Assembly: GCA_031296355.1 (NCBI GenBank)
Contig: JARLFX010000060.1
Span: forward strand, 1-16,927
Direction of reading: 5' to 3'
From: Acidobacteriaceae bacterium
GTDB taxonomy: Bacteria; Acidobacteriota; Terriglobia; Terriglobales; Acidobacteriaceae
DNA: 16,927 nt
The translations under genes were made by a program, and so were the position numbers. Position 1 is the first letter of the stretch; each line of letters opens with the position of its first letter. Below the pieces are notes generated by a model. The model was not told the origin of the DNA and did no database searches. It was given only the letters and a program-made list of their open reading frames with translations. Positions 8,104 through 15,141 of the stretch are shown here, piece after piece.

Positions 8104-8132
8104 AAAGTAGCCTGAGACTTGTTTGAAGTCAA
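8104..8132 (-). promoter_or_regulatory. Sigma70-like promoter for the 61-aa gene and rpoZ
   Basis: Minus strand: -35 TTGACT (8127-8132), 17-bp spacer, -10 TACTTT (8104-8109). The predicted start is near 8097, giving a leader of about 95 bases to the 61-aa gene. It lies in an AT-rich stretch (about 8085-8235) that contrasts with the GC-rich surroundings. Confidence 0.6.
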
Positions 8133-8242
8133 TACTTTTTTTAGAACTTTAAGTGGAATTTCTACGAAAAATGGTAGGTTTTCGACACCGTATTACTATT
8201 TATCAATAACTTACAGGAATTCGATGTTTATTTTCCAGCGTC

Positions 8243-9835
8243 CTATGCCCAGTAACTCCTGTCCAGTGTCCTGTACTGGATCGCCTCAGCAATATGCTTC
8301 ACCTCAATATCCTGTGCCGCTTCCAGATCCGCAATCGTCCTCGCCAGCTTCAATATCCGGTCGTGCGCACGCGCGCTTAGTCCCTGCTTCTGCATCGCCC
8401 GTTCCAGCAGACTTTCGGCATCTGAGCTCAGCTCGCAGTACGTCCTGATCTGCCGGGTCGCCATCTGCGCGTTGGCAAAAATCTGCTTCGCCACCGCCCC
8501 GCCCGCCTTCTGCATCAGCTCCATGTCCCCCGCAAACCGCTCATGCTGCCGCGCCCGCGCCGCCAGCACCCGCGCCCGGATCTCAGCGGAACCCTCCGCC
8601 GCTGAACCGCCCCGCAGCTCCTTATATTGCACCGCTGGCACCTCAATATGGATATCGATCCGGTCCAGCAGCGGCCCGCTCACCTTTGACACATACCGCT
8701 GGATCATCGGCGGTGTGCACATGCACTCCCGGCTCTTGTCGTTGAAGTAGCCGCACGGGCACGGATTCATCGCCGCCGCCAGCATGAACCGCGCCGGAAA
8801 GCTCAGGCTCATCGCCGCGCGCGCAATCGTTACCTGGCCATCCTCCAGCGGCTGCCGCATCACCTCCAGCACATTACGCGGAAACTCTGGCAGTTCATCC
8901 AGAAATAGCAGCCCGTTATGCGCCAGCGAAACCTCGCCCGGCCGCGGCACCATGCCCCCGCCGATCAACCCCGCGTCTGAGATCGTATGGTGCGGCGAGC
9001 GGAACGGACGGTGCGTCACCAGCCCGCGCTCTGGATCCAGCACGCCCGCTACCGAATGGATCTTCGTCGTCTCCAGCGCCTCATCAAAGCTCAGCGGTGT
9101 CAGGATCGACGGCAGTCGCTTCGCCAGCATCGTCTTGCCGGAACCCGGCGGCCCGATCATCAGGATGTTGTGTCCGCCTGCCGCCGCCACCTCCAGCGCG
9201 CGCTTCGCCACATGCTGACCGCGAACATCCTTGAAGTCCAGCGTCGTCTCCCAAAGTTCGTTCAGCAACTCTTTCTGGTTGCTGGCCAGCGGCATCGGCA
9301 GCTGGCCGCCGGTCGCCGCGGCATTCAGCAGGTCGCGCACCTCCAGCAGCGTATGTACCGGGTACACCTTCACCCCGTCCACCACCGCGGCTTCGCGCGC
9401 ATTCTCCGCCGGCACAATCAGGTTCGGAATCCTGTTCTCCCGCGCCGCAATCGCGATGGGCAGCATGCCCTGCACGGCTCGCAGGCTGCCATCCAGCCCC
9501 AGCTCGCCCACCAGCAGATAGTCGCGCACATCCTTCATCTGGATTGCGCCATATGCCCCCAGAATGCCGATGGCGATCGGCAGATCGAAGCCCGACCCTT
9601 CCTTCTTGATGTCGGCCGGCGCCAGGTTGATGGTGATTCGCGTCTGCGGCAGGTCGAAACCTGAGTTGCGGATCGCGGACCGCACCCGGTCGCGGCTCTC
9701 GCGCACCGCCGCATCCGGCAATCCCACCGTGTTGAATATCTCTTTGTCCGTCTTGAAACCGGAGTAGTCGACTTCTACGTCGATAATGTTTGCGTCGATG
9801 CCGTAAACGGCCGCGCTCCGCGCCTTGAAAAGCAT
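8243..9835 (-). CDS. comM: YifB/ComM-family Mg-chelatase-like AAA ATPase
   Basis: AAA+ ATPase of the YifB/ComM family; the studied ComM proteins are helicases promoting branch migration during natural transformation. The role here is inferred, since no other competence gene is present. With the ATG at 9835 the protein has 530 residues and begins [15 protein letters not shown], the usual family start. The longest frame (ATG 9904) adds 23 residues without family support and would leave only 37 bp to the divergent gene. Order: N-terminal ChlI/Lon-S5-like domain (about 1-180), AAA core with Walker A GPPGSGKT at 228-235 and Walker B FLDEL at 311-315, then a four-cysteine motif (NPCPCGY, Cys359 and 361; CMC, Cys371 and 373), and a C-terminal helical domain. 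Only AGGG, 3 bases before the ATG, resembles an SD. Confidence 0.92.
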   Translation of the reverse strand: MLFKARSAAVYGIDANIIDVEVDYSGFKTDKEIFNTVGLPDAAVRESRDRVRSAIRNSGFDLPQTRITINLAPADIKKEGSGFDLPIAIGILGAYGAIQMKDVRDYLLVGELGLDGSLRAVQGMLPIAIAARENRIPNLIVPAENAREAAVVDGVKVYPVHTLLEVRDLLNAAATGGQLPMPLASNQKELLNELWETTLDFKDVRGQHVAKRALEVAAAGGHNILMIGPPGSGKTMLAKRLPSILTPLSFDEALETTKIHSVAGVLDPERGLVTHRPFRSPHHTISDAGLIGGGMVPRPGEVSLAHNGLLFLDELPEFPRNVLEVMRQPLEDGQVTIARAAMSLSFPARFMLAAAMNPCPCGYFNDKSRECMCTPPMIQRYVSKVSGPLLDRIDIHIEVPAVQYKELRGGSAAEGSAEIRARVLAARARQHERFAGDMELMQKAGGAVAKQIFANAQMATRQIRTYCELSSDAESLLERAMQKQGLSARAHDRILKLARTIADLEAAQDIEVKHIAEAIQYRTLDRSYWA

Positions 9836-9941
9836 GTCCCTGGCCGTTCTCTCAACTAGACAGTATTCAACTGGGGGAGGCAGTAGTTGACGAAAGTTTA
9901 GCATCTCACTTCATATAGCTGCGCTGACCGGAGTGTGCACG

Positions 9942-10976
9942 ATGAAAGTTTCCAGCATCTTTACCAGCGCGCGGCCTCTGCTTGCCGCGCTTTTCTTTGC
10001 TCCCTTCTTCGCTTTGCCAGCAACAGCACAGAGCCCAACCACCCCTGCGCCCACACAGGCGGCTCCTCCTGTAGCCGCGACACGCGCGCCTGCTCCACCA
10101 TCCACAAAGCAGACGCAACCCTCCACGCAGGACGACAGCGGCACCGTAAGCGATTCTGCGGCATCCCCATCACCCATCGATCGCCGCCATTACCCCGTCT
10201 CCCAGAATGTCGAGGAAGCCTGGTCCATTCTGAAAACTGCAGCCACAGATCAGAAAAAAGCCGAAAGCCGCGCACAGGCTATAGCGGCCATCGGCACCAT
10301 CCAGGGCTCGCCCCTTGCGCACAAGCTCGTCAGCGATGCACTGAATGACACCAGCATCGATGTACGCGCCTCCGCCATCGTTGCCGTCGGAACACTCCAT
10401 GACAAGGGACTGCAAGGCAAGCTCCGCGAGATGCTCGCAGACACCGATCCCCAGATCGTCTTCACCGCCGCCACCACTCTGTGGAAGATGGGCGACAAAT
10501 CCGCCGAGGACATCCTGATCGACGTCACCGAGGGAGACCGCAAGGCCAGCGTCAGCCTGCTCAAGAGCACCGGTCGCACCGCCAACAAAGACCTGCACAG
10601 CCCTGCCAAACTCGCAGAGCTTGGCGCACGCCAGGGCGCAGGCTATCTGCTCGGCCCCTTCGGCATCGGCATTACCGCGTGGGACTACACACACCAGCAT
10701 CCCGGTGAGAATCCCCGCGTCACCGCTCTCACCCTACTCGCCGAAGATAAGACGGCCAACATCCACGCCACGCTTCTGGATGCGCTCGACGACAAGGACT
10801 CGCAGGTTCGTGCTGCAGCCGCCCGCGCTCTTGGCGACTACCGTATCCCAACCGCCAGTCTTAGCTTGCTACACGCATTCGACGACGACAAACTGTCCGT
10901 GCGCCTCCTGAGCGCCGCATCGTACATTCGCGTCAACTCAGCTGCCGCACATCAACGTCCCGTTGCAAAGAAATAG
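9942..10976 (+). CDS. Exported HEAT-repeat protein
   Basis: A 344-residue protein with an apparent signal peptide: MKVSSIFTSARP, a hydrophobic run (about 12-26) and an ATA-Q cleavage site near residue 29. Next comes a Pro/Ala/Thr/Ser-rich low-complexity linker (about 30-75), then helical HEAT-like repeats: about 95-185, with repeating ASAIVAVGTL and AATTLWKMGD segments, and again about 285-330 (SQVRAAAARALGDYR). A GYLLGPFGIGITAWDY segment lies between the blocks. HEAT repeats are protein-binding scaffolds; no enzyme motif is seen, so function is unknown. A GTG at 9933 would add three residues, but the GGAG at 9930-9933 lies 8 bases before the ATG at 9942, so that ATG is chosen. It diverges from the comM-like gene and converges, 20 bp apart, with the methyltransferase. 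Confidence 0.8.
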   Translation: MKVSSIFTSARPLLAALFFAPFFALPATAQSPTTPAPTQAAPPVAATRAPAPPSTKQTQPSTQDDSGTVSDSAASPSPIDRRHYPVSQNVEEAWSILKTAATDQKKAESRAQAIAAIGTIQGSPLAHKLVSDALNDTSIDVRASAIVAVGTLHDKGLQGKLREMLADTDPQIVFTAATTLWKMGDKSAEDILIDVTEGDRKASVSLLKSTGRTANKDLHSPAKLAELGARQGAGYLLGPFGIGITAWDYTHQHPGENPRVTALTLLAEDKTANIHATLLDALDDKDSQVRAAAARALGDYRIPTASLSLLHAFDDDKLSVRLLSAASYIRVNSAAAHQRPVAKK

Positions 10977-10996
10977 CGCCCTGCCGCACTACGCAA

Positions 10997-11767
10997 CTAC
11001 GCAGAAAATTGCCCGCAGGTCAGCTGGCTGATCACCGGCATATGCACCACACCGTCTTTCGCATAGCTGCGGAAGAGCTCCGCCAGCCCCACGCGCATTA
11101 CTTCATATCCCGGATCATTCTGCAGCGGCGCGCATGAGAGTGACCGCGTCTGCCCCTCCAGCATCGCAAGCGTCATTGCTTCCATGCTCTCAATTGCTTC
11201 ACGCAGCACGTGGCCCTTGCCGAAGAACCGTTCCGGCTCGTTGTAGATTTTGAACCGCTCCGTCATAGCCACATACGCTGGGGCTGCGTGCAGTAATAAT
11301 TCTTCATACGCGCACTCCAGGGGAGTATCGCCCCTGCGTCTCCCCACACTTGCCAGAATCACCCATCCACCCGGCTTAATAATGCGCTTGAATTCCACCT
11401 TTGCACGCTCGGCATCGAACCAGTGAAACGCTCGTCCTGCAGCGATGAAATCAACGCTCACATCCGCAAGCGTCGTCTCTTCCGCGCTCGCTTTCACCAC
11501 CTGCAACCTTGCATAGCGCGCTTGCAGCTTCATGCGCTCCTGCATCATCTCCACATTCGGCTCCACTGCAATCACCCTGTTTCCATGCGCTAAAAATAAC
11601 TCTGCGAACATTCCCGTGCCCGCACCGACATCTGCGATCACATGCTCTCTACACAGACCGCACTTCGTCTTCATTATGGCGATCAGTTGCCTCGAGTAGC
11701 GGCTGCGATATGCCACATAGTCGTTCACGCGTCCGCTGAATTTTTCTTTATGGTCACTCTCGCTCAT
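10997..11767 (-). CDS. Class I SAM-dependent methyltransferase
   Basis: Rossmann-type SAM methyltransferase of 256 residues. Motif I is IADVGAGTGMF (about 44-54, GAGTG 48-52), an acidic motif II follows (VIAVEPN, about 65-71), and AAGRAFHWFD and IIKPGGWVIL lie downstream. The FSGRVNDYVAYRSRY start and FHWFD element resemble the small-molecule methyltransferase group that includes trans-aconitate methyltransferase-like and UbiE-like enzymes; the substrate cannot be told from sequence. The ATG at 11767 is kept because the FSGRVNDY segment is conserved in the group, though no clear SD precedes it. It converges with the HEAT gene and diverges from the H1-like gene. It is not closely similar to the second methyltransferase at 14374-15042 beyond the common fold. 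Confidence 0.85.
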   Translation of the reverse strand: MSESDHKEKFSGRVNDYVAYRSRYSRQLIAIMKTKCGLCREHVIADVGAGTGMFAELFLAHGNRVIAVEPNVEMMQERMKLQARYARLQVVKASAEETTLADVSVDFIAAGRAFHWFDAERAKVEFKRIIKPGGWVILASVGRRRGDTPLECAYEELLLHAAPAYVAMTERFKIYNEPERFFGKGHVLREAIESMEAMTLAMLEGQTRSLSCAPLQNDPGYEVMRVGLAELFRSYAKDGVVHMPVISQLTCGQFSA

Positions 11768-11864
11768 GCTGCAAGGCTATCGAGCGAGTCAAAATTAAGC
11801 ACGCAAGCGTCAGAAAATGCCCTCCCGCTCGTTTGCAAAAAGCACACTCACCCTCATTTTTTTC

Positions 11865-11893
11865 TTGACATCAATTTGGCGGAAAACTATACA
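11865..11893 (+). promoter_or_regulatory. Strong sigma70-like promoter of the H1-like gene
   Basis: Perfect -35 TTGACA (11865-11870), 17-bp spacer, -10 TATACA (11888-11893), preceded by a T-rich run (11857-11863). This is the best promoter in the window. It predicts transcription from about 11900 with a leader of about 53 bases. Confidence 0.8.
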
Positions 11894-11913
11894 TTCGATA
11901 GCTGCAATACATT

Positions 11914-11936
11914 GTGTTGCGGCACACAAGCAACAC
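11914..11936 (+). promoter_or_regulatory. Leader hairpin upstream of the H1-like SD
   Basis: GTGTTGC (11914-11920) pairs with GCAACAC (11930-11936) around a 9-base loop, ending 4 bases before the GGGAG SD at 11941. It may stabilise the short mRNA or tune initiation. Confidence 0.45.
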
Positions 11937-11952
11937 CAAAGGGAGAATAGTT

Positions 11953-12072
11953 ATGGCAACCAAGAAAAAGGCAGCGAAGAAGGCAGTCAAGAAGGCAGTC
12001 AAGAAGGCACCCGCGAAGAAGGCCGTAAAGAAGGCAGTCAAGAAGGCTGTCAAGAAGGCTGTCAAGAAGTAG
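11953..12072 (+). CDS. Histone H1-like lysine-rich protein, 39 aa (AVKK repeats)
   Basis: A 39-residue, extremely basic protein: 19 Lys, 11 Ala, 6 Val, and one each of Met, Thr and Pro, with no acidic residue. After MATKKKAAKK it is a run of AVKK tetrapeptides interrupted once by APAKK. The composition resembles the C-terminal tail of eukaryotic H1 and bacterial H1-like tails (Chlamydia Hc proteins, AlgP-type), so binding to DNA or RNA and nucleoid compaction are likely but inferred. A GGGAG SD sits 7 bases before the ATG. The gene has its own promoter, leader hairpin and terminator, making a message of roughly 235 bases. The DNA is a near-perfect 12-bp tandem repeat, so the gene may change length by slippage. 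Its small size means automated annotation could miss it. Confidence 0.85.
   Translation: MATKKKAAKKAVKKAVKKAPAKKAVKKAVKKAVKKAVKK
11959..12069 (+). repeat. 12-bp tandem coding repeats (AAGAAGGCAGTC type)
   Basis: Successive 12-base units encode KKAV. Several are identical or differ by a silent base (GCAGTC, GCTGTC, GCCGTA); one unit region is altered to give KKAPA. It lies wholly inside the H1-like gene. Confidence 0.8.
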
Positions 12073-12096
12073 TAACGGGTCCTAAGCAAACAAGGC

Positions 12097-12136
12097 AACA
12101 CATACGGGGAGCGCGAGAGCGTTCCCCGAAGTGTTT
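12097..12136 (+). terminator. Intrinsic terminator of the H1-like gene
   Basis: Stem CGGGGAGCGC (12105-12114) and GCGTTCCCCG (12119-12128) with a GAGA (GNRA-type) tetraloop and one G-U pair. It is extended by AACAC (12097-12101) pairing with GTGTT (12131-12135) across a small internal loop. The U tail is short (TTTAAT). It lies 25 bases after the stop codon and before rsmE. Confidence 0.7.
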
Positions 12137-12241
12137 AATCGCCAATATCCATGCTGGTTTTCGCAGCACCACGAATATTCGCATCGCATCCGTATCACCT
12201 CCGCATCCCATCACCACGTCGCGATTTTTTCTCGCGCGCAG

Positions 12242-12247
12242 TATCCT
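12242..12247 (+). promoter_or_regulatory. -10-like TATCCT directly before rsmE
   Basis: TATCCT ends 8 bases before the rsmE ATG at 12256, which has no SD. The spacing is the same as the TATACT before ftsY. No clear -35 is present, so a leaderless start is possible but unproven. Confidence 0.3.
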
Positions 12248-12255
12248 TACATTCG

Positions 12256-12966
12256 ATGACACGACGCCGCTGGATCGCCGACACATTCACCCAAACTCAT
12301 GCCGCACTCACCGGTGCGCAGGCTCAACATCTCGCGCGCGTGCTCCGCGCCGAGCCCGGCCAGGTCTTTGACGTCGTCGCCGGCGGACACCTCCATCGCG
12401 CCGAAATCACCTCCGTGAAGGACGATGAGGTACTTTTTTTATTGCATGAGGAAATGTCGTCCGAATCGGCTTTACCCCTCCACCTTCTCCTCGCCGTCTT
12501 CAAGTTCGATCGTTTCGAATGGGCAGTCGAAAAAGCGACCGAGCTCGGCGTCGCGCGCATCACACCCGTGCTCGCGCGCCGTACGGAAAAACATCTCGCG
12601 CAATCTTCCGCCAAGCGGGTCGAACGCTGGCGTCGCATCACCATCGAAGCCGCGCAGCAGTCGCGCCGCTCCGATGTTCCCGCGATCGACGATCCTCTTT
12701 CGCTGAAAGCCGCTCTCGCCGCCACCACCGCAACGCGAAAGATCCTGCTCGCCGAAACCGAAGAAGAGACCACCCTCGCGACCGTGCTCGCAACAGACAA
12801 AGGCGCTGGAACCGCCCTCGCCATCGGCCCCGAAGGCGGCTGGACGCCCGATGAAATGGCCCTTTTCGCCGCGCAGCAGTGGCATTCCGTCACCCTCGGC
12901 CCGCGCATCCTCCGCGCCGAAACAGCAGCAATCGCCGGCCTCGCCATCGCCTCCGCCCTTTTTTAA
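12256..12966 (+). CDS. rsmE: 16S rRNA (uracil-1498-N3)-methyltransferase RsmE
   Basis: SPOUT-fold methyltransferase that methylates U1498 of 16S rRNA in the assembled 30S subunit. With the ATG at 12256 the product is 236 residues, usual for the family. The N-terminal PUA-like part includes GAQAQHLARVLRAEPG (about 20-35). The SPOUT part shows FKFDRFEWAVEKATELGV, IEAAQQSRR, IGPEGGWTPDEM and the C-terminal knot LGPRILRAETAAI. The frame stays open 35 codons upstream (ATG 12151), but that stretch has no family match, so the shorter start is chosen. No SD precedes it; a TATCCT box lies 8 bases away. A dispersed repeat follows 6 bases after the stop. Confidence 0.93.
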   Translation: MTRRRWIADTFTQTHAALTGAQAQHLARVLRAEPGQVFDVVAGGHLHRAEITSVKDDEVLFLLHEEMSSESALPLHLLLAVFKFDRFEWAVEKATELGVARITPVLARRTEKHLAQSSAKRVERWRRITIEAAQQSRRSDVPAIDDPLSLKAALAATTATRKILLAETEEETTLATVLATDKGAGTALAIGPEGGWTPDEMALFAAQQWHSVTLGPRILRAETAAIAGLAIASALF

Positions 12967-12972
12967 GTCGTT

Positions 12973-13005
12973 GTCATTCTGAGCGCAGCGAAGAATCTGC
13001 TTCTG
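12973..13005 (+). repeat. Dispersed intergenic repeat, copy 3
   Basis: GTCATTCTGAGCGCAGCG followed by AAGAATCTGCTTCTG. It lies 6 bp after the rsmE stop in the same orientation, within the convergent junction to the vWA gene. The rest of the junction (13006-13068) has a 6-bp CGCTTC/GAAGCG hairpin (13026-13044) but no U tract, so no terminator is called. Confidence 0.8.
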
Positions 13006-13068
13006 TCTCTGCGACCATCGGCAGCCGCTTCTGCTCACGAAGCGAGCGTCTCGCCGTCCGCACAGGAT

Positions 13069-14310
13069 CTAGTGGATCGTCTTCATCCGCCGCGACATGA
13101 AATCCATCAGCAGATAGTTCCCCAGCGTCTCCGGCGTGGTGAAGTACGCCTTCCCCCGGCACATCGCGCTTACCTTCTGCACAAACTGCACCAGCGAAAA
13201 ATCGCTCGCCAGCATAAACGTGTTGATCATGATATTCGACCGTTTGCACCGTGACACCTCTTCCAGTGTCTCTGCGATCACCAGTGGGTCCAGGCCAAAA
13301 GCATTTTTGTAGATGCGTCCGTCCGGAAGCGTCAGCGCACTCGGCTTCCCGTCCGTAATCATCACGATCTGCTTCATGTCCTTGTCAGAGCGCGCCAGTA
13401 TCCGCTGCGCCACCCGCAAACCCTCGCGTGTGTTGGTGTAGTGCGGCCCCACCTTCACCCGTGGCAACCGGTTCACCGGAATCTCCTCCGCCGAATCATG
13501 AAACAGCACCACCGAAAGCGTGTCGCCGGGAAACTGCGTCCGGATCAGGTGCGACAGTGCCATCGCCACACGCTTCGCCGGCGTAAACCGGTCTTCGCCA
13601 TACAGGATCATCGAGTGCGAGCAATCCAGCATCACCACCGTCGCGCAGCTCGATTGATACTCTGACGGATGAATATGCAGGTCGCTGTACTCCAGGTTCA
13701 GCGGCAGCTTCAGCCCCTCGCGCTCAATTGCCGACTTCAGCGTCGTTGTCACATCCAGATTCAGCACGTCCCCAAACTCATACGGCCGCGATGCACCCAC
13801 CGCTTCAATTCCAGACGCCAAATGCACCGTCTCATGCCGCCCGAACGACGACTTCCCCAGCGACCCCAGCAGATCGCGCAGCGTGCGGTATCCGAGGAAG
13901 TCCATCGACTTGTCCGTCACCTCGAACCGCGCTTCGGTCGGCCCATCGTCCTGCGGCCCGCCGCTGCCGGGCTCATCGCTCAGCTCGGCATTGTCCAGAT
14001 CGGCGTTGATGTAGTTTTCCTGCTGCATCCGCTCGATCATCTGGTCCAGAAACTCTTCCTGCTGCGCTGGGTCCATCTCTTCCAGCTTTTCGCGCTGCTC
14101 ATCCGTCAGCAGATCGCCATCCTCCAGCGCCTGCCGTATCGCCTCGCGCAGATTGTCCATGGTCAGGTCGCCATTCAGCTCCTGAAACTTCGCCAGCGGG
14201 TCGTTGAACCCCGAGTCCAGCAAATAATCAGACATCGCCCCCATCAGATCGTCGAGAGAGATCTCGCCCGCCAGGTCACCCTTGTACTTCGTATAGCGAA
14301 TGCGCTTCAT
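13069..14310 (-). CDS. vWA-domain protein (partner of a MoxR/ChlI-like AAA ATPase)
   Basis: A 413-residue cytoplasmic protein with a C-terminal von Willebrand A domain (about 223-405). The metal-binding MIDAS site is intact: DCSHS at 229-233 (DxSxS), Thr292/Thr294 in YTNTREGL, and Asp320 in MITDGKPS. The N-terminal half is helical and rich in Asp/Glu/Gln (about 15-125), including [15 protein letters not shown]. vWA proteins of this build are usually encoded beside MoxR/ChlI-type AAA ATPases and act with them in metal insertion or complex remodelling; the AAA gene lies 832 bp upstream on the same strand. A GGGAG SD is 4 bases before the ATG. There is no signal peptide or membrane segment, unlike BatA/BatB-type vWA proteins. 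The exact client is unknown. Confidence 0.85.
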   Translation of the reverse strand: MKRIRYTKYKGDLAGEISLDDLMGAMSDYLLDSGFNDPLAKFQELNGDLTMDNLREAIRQALEDGDLLTDEQREKLEEMDPAQQEEFLDQMIERMQQENYINADLDNAELSDEPGSGGPQDDGPTEARFEVTDKSMDFLGYRTLRDLLGSLGKSSFGRHETVHLASGIEAVGASRPYEFGDVLNLDVTTTLKSAIEREGLKLPLNLEYSDLHIHPSEYQSSCATVVMLDCSHSMILYGEDRFTPAKRVAMALSHLIRTQFPGDTLSVVLFHDSAEEIPVNRLPRVKVGPHYTNTREGLRVAQRILARSDKDMKQIVMITDGKPSALTLPDGRIYKNAFGLDPLVIAETLEEVSRCKRSNIMINTFMLASDFSLVQFVQKVSAMCRGKAYFTTPETLGNYLLMDFMSRRMKTIH

Positions 14311-14373
14311 GGTCTCCCTAGTTTAGACGCGCATACCTGCCCCGCGGTCGCGAAACCTCATCGGCGCGGTCTT

Positions 14374-15042
14374 TCAGCGCGTTCCCGCCATCACAGCAAA
14401 ACGATTGTCCTTGTACCATACGTCCGCGTCCGCAAATCCCGCCTCACGCATCCAGCGCAGTTGGTCTTCCACCGTCGCACAGCGGTCTTCCTGCTGCCGG
14501 TACAGCGAAGCCTTAATCTGCTGCTCCGTTGCGCCCGCCGCCCGCACCTGCTCCAGCCACAGCGCGCGATAGCGCACGTCCAGCTCTGGCGTTGGCCCCG
14601 CGATCTGCTCCGCGTTCACAAATACTCCGCGTGGCTTCAGCGCGGCATGCGCACGGGCAAAGACGCTGCGCTTCTCCTCATCGTCCAGATGATGAATCGA
14701 AAGCGACGAAACCACCGCACACTGCTCTCCGGGCAACGCATCCGTCAAATAATTTCCTTGCTGATAGCTCACATTGCCGTCATCGCCCATGCGCTCGCGC
14801 GCCAGCGCCAGCATCGGCTCTGAAAAATCCACCAGATGAATGTGTGCATCAGGAAAGCGATTCCTGACCAGAATCGTCAGCAACCCCGAACCCGCACCCA
14901 GATCAAGAATATGTTTAGCCTTGGCTGGAATTAGGTCCACCGCCCAGCGGTAGAAGTTGTCGCAGCCCGGAATCAGCAGCGACCGGCCCCGGTCATAGGT
15001 GGATGCCGTTGTGTCAAAGACTTCTCTGGTGCGGTTCGTCAT
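14374..15042 (-). CDS. Class I SAM-dependent methyltransferase
   Basis: A 222-residue SAM methyltransferase with motif I ILDLGAGSGLLT (about 45-56), VDFSEPML (71-78), SSLSIHHL (112-119) and ALKPRGVFVNAEQ (about 130-142). The SIHHL element is common in UbiE/tellurite-resistance-like small-molecule methyltransferases; the substrate is unknown. The longest frame starts at 15090 and adds 16 residues, but the ATG at 15042 has a GAGAGG SD 7 bases away and lies just downstream of a clear promoter whose predicted start falls after 15090, so the shorter form is chosen. It sits between the AAA and vWA genes on the same strand but has its own promoter, so it may be an inserted passenger or a functional partner. 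The gap to the vWA gene is 63 bp with no terminator. Confidence 0.87.
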   Translation of the reverse strand: MTNRTREVFDTTASTYDRGRSLLIPGCDNFYRWAVDLIPAKAKHILDLGAGSGLLTILVRNRFPDAHIHLVDFSEPMLALARERMGDDGNVSYQQGNYLTDALPGEQCAVVSSLSIHHLDDEEKRSVFARAHAALKPRGVFVNAEQIAGPTPELDVRYRALWLEQVRAAGATEQQIKASLYRQQEDRCATVEDQLRWMREAGFADADVWYKDNRFAVMAGTR

Positions 15043-15102
15043 TCTTATACCTCTCAATTTCAATATAAGAATTTCGAATAGACTTCTCAACTTGTATAAG
15101 AA
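15042..15102 (-). promoter_or_regulatory. Duplicated/palindromic motif array at the methyltransferase promoter
   Basis: The 8-mer TATAAGAA or its complement TTCTTATA occurs three times: 15042-15049 (inverted), 15064-15071 and 15095-15102. On the minus strand two units of the form TTCTTATA-N4/6-TTGAGA(A/G)G are repeated directly, 31 bp apart (about three helical turns). They contribute the -35 and the -10 respectively, and the third 8-mer covers the start codon. This looks like an operator, inferred only. Confidence 0.55.
15062..15090 (-). promoter_or_regulatory. Sigma70-like promoter of the methyltransferase
   Basis: Minus strand: -35 TTGAGA (15085-15090), 17-bp spacer, -10 TATATT (15062-15067), each one mismatch from consensus. 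The predicted start near 15055 leaves a leader of only about a dozen bases that contains the SD. Confidence 0.65.
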
Positions 15103-15134
15103 AAATGCATGAGCGTATTCATCCGCATCGCTCA
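15101..15134 (-). terminator. Weak hairpin plus T-run after the AAA ATPase gene
   Basis: In the minus-strand transcript TGAGCG and CGCTCA (arms at 15129-15134 and 15110-15115) form a 6-bp stem with a 13-base loop, followed by TGCA and five U bases (15105-15101). It begins 7 bases past the AAA stop codon. The large loop makes it doubtful. Confidence 0.35.
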
Positions 15135-15141
15135 GCTCTTC

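Noticed and set aside
9836..9904. N-terminal extension of the comM-like gene from ATG 9904
   Set aside because: The extra 23 residues do not fit the family start [12 protein letters not shown] and would leave only 37 bp for a divergent promoter region.
9887..9919. TTGACG with a distant TATAGC as promoter of the HEAT gene
   Set aside because: The spacing to TATAGC is 21 bp and boxes at 17 bp match poorly; too weak to annotate.
12220..12236. CGCGA-TTTTTTC-TCGCG hairpin before rsmE
   Set aside because: Only a 5-bp stem with the T-run in the loop rather than after it; neither a terminator nor a convincing regulatory element.
12151..12255. Upstream extension of rsmE
   Set aside because: No RsmE homology in these 35 codons; the TATCCT box and the family start point to 12256.
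13669..14823. 384-codon open frame on the plus strand
   Set aside because: Antisense to the vWA gene and the methyltransferase, both of which have clear family motifs; the composition is an artefact of high GC.
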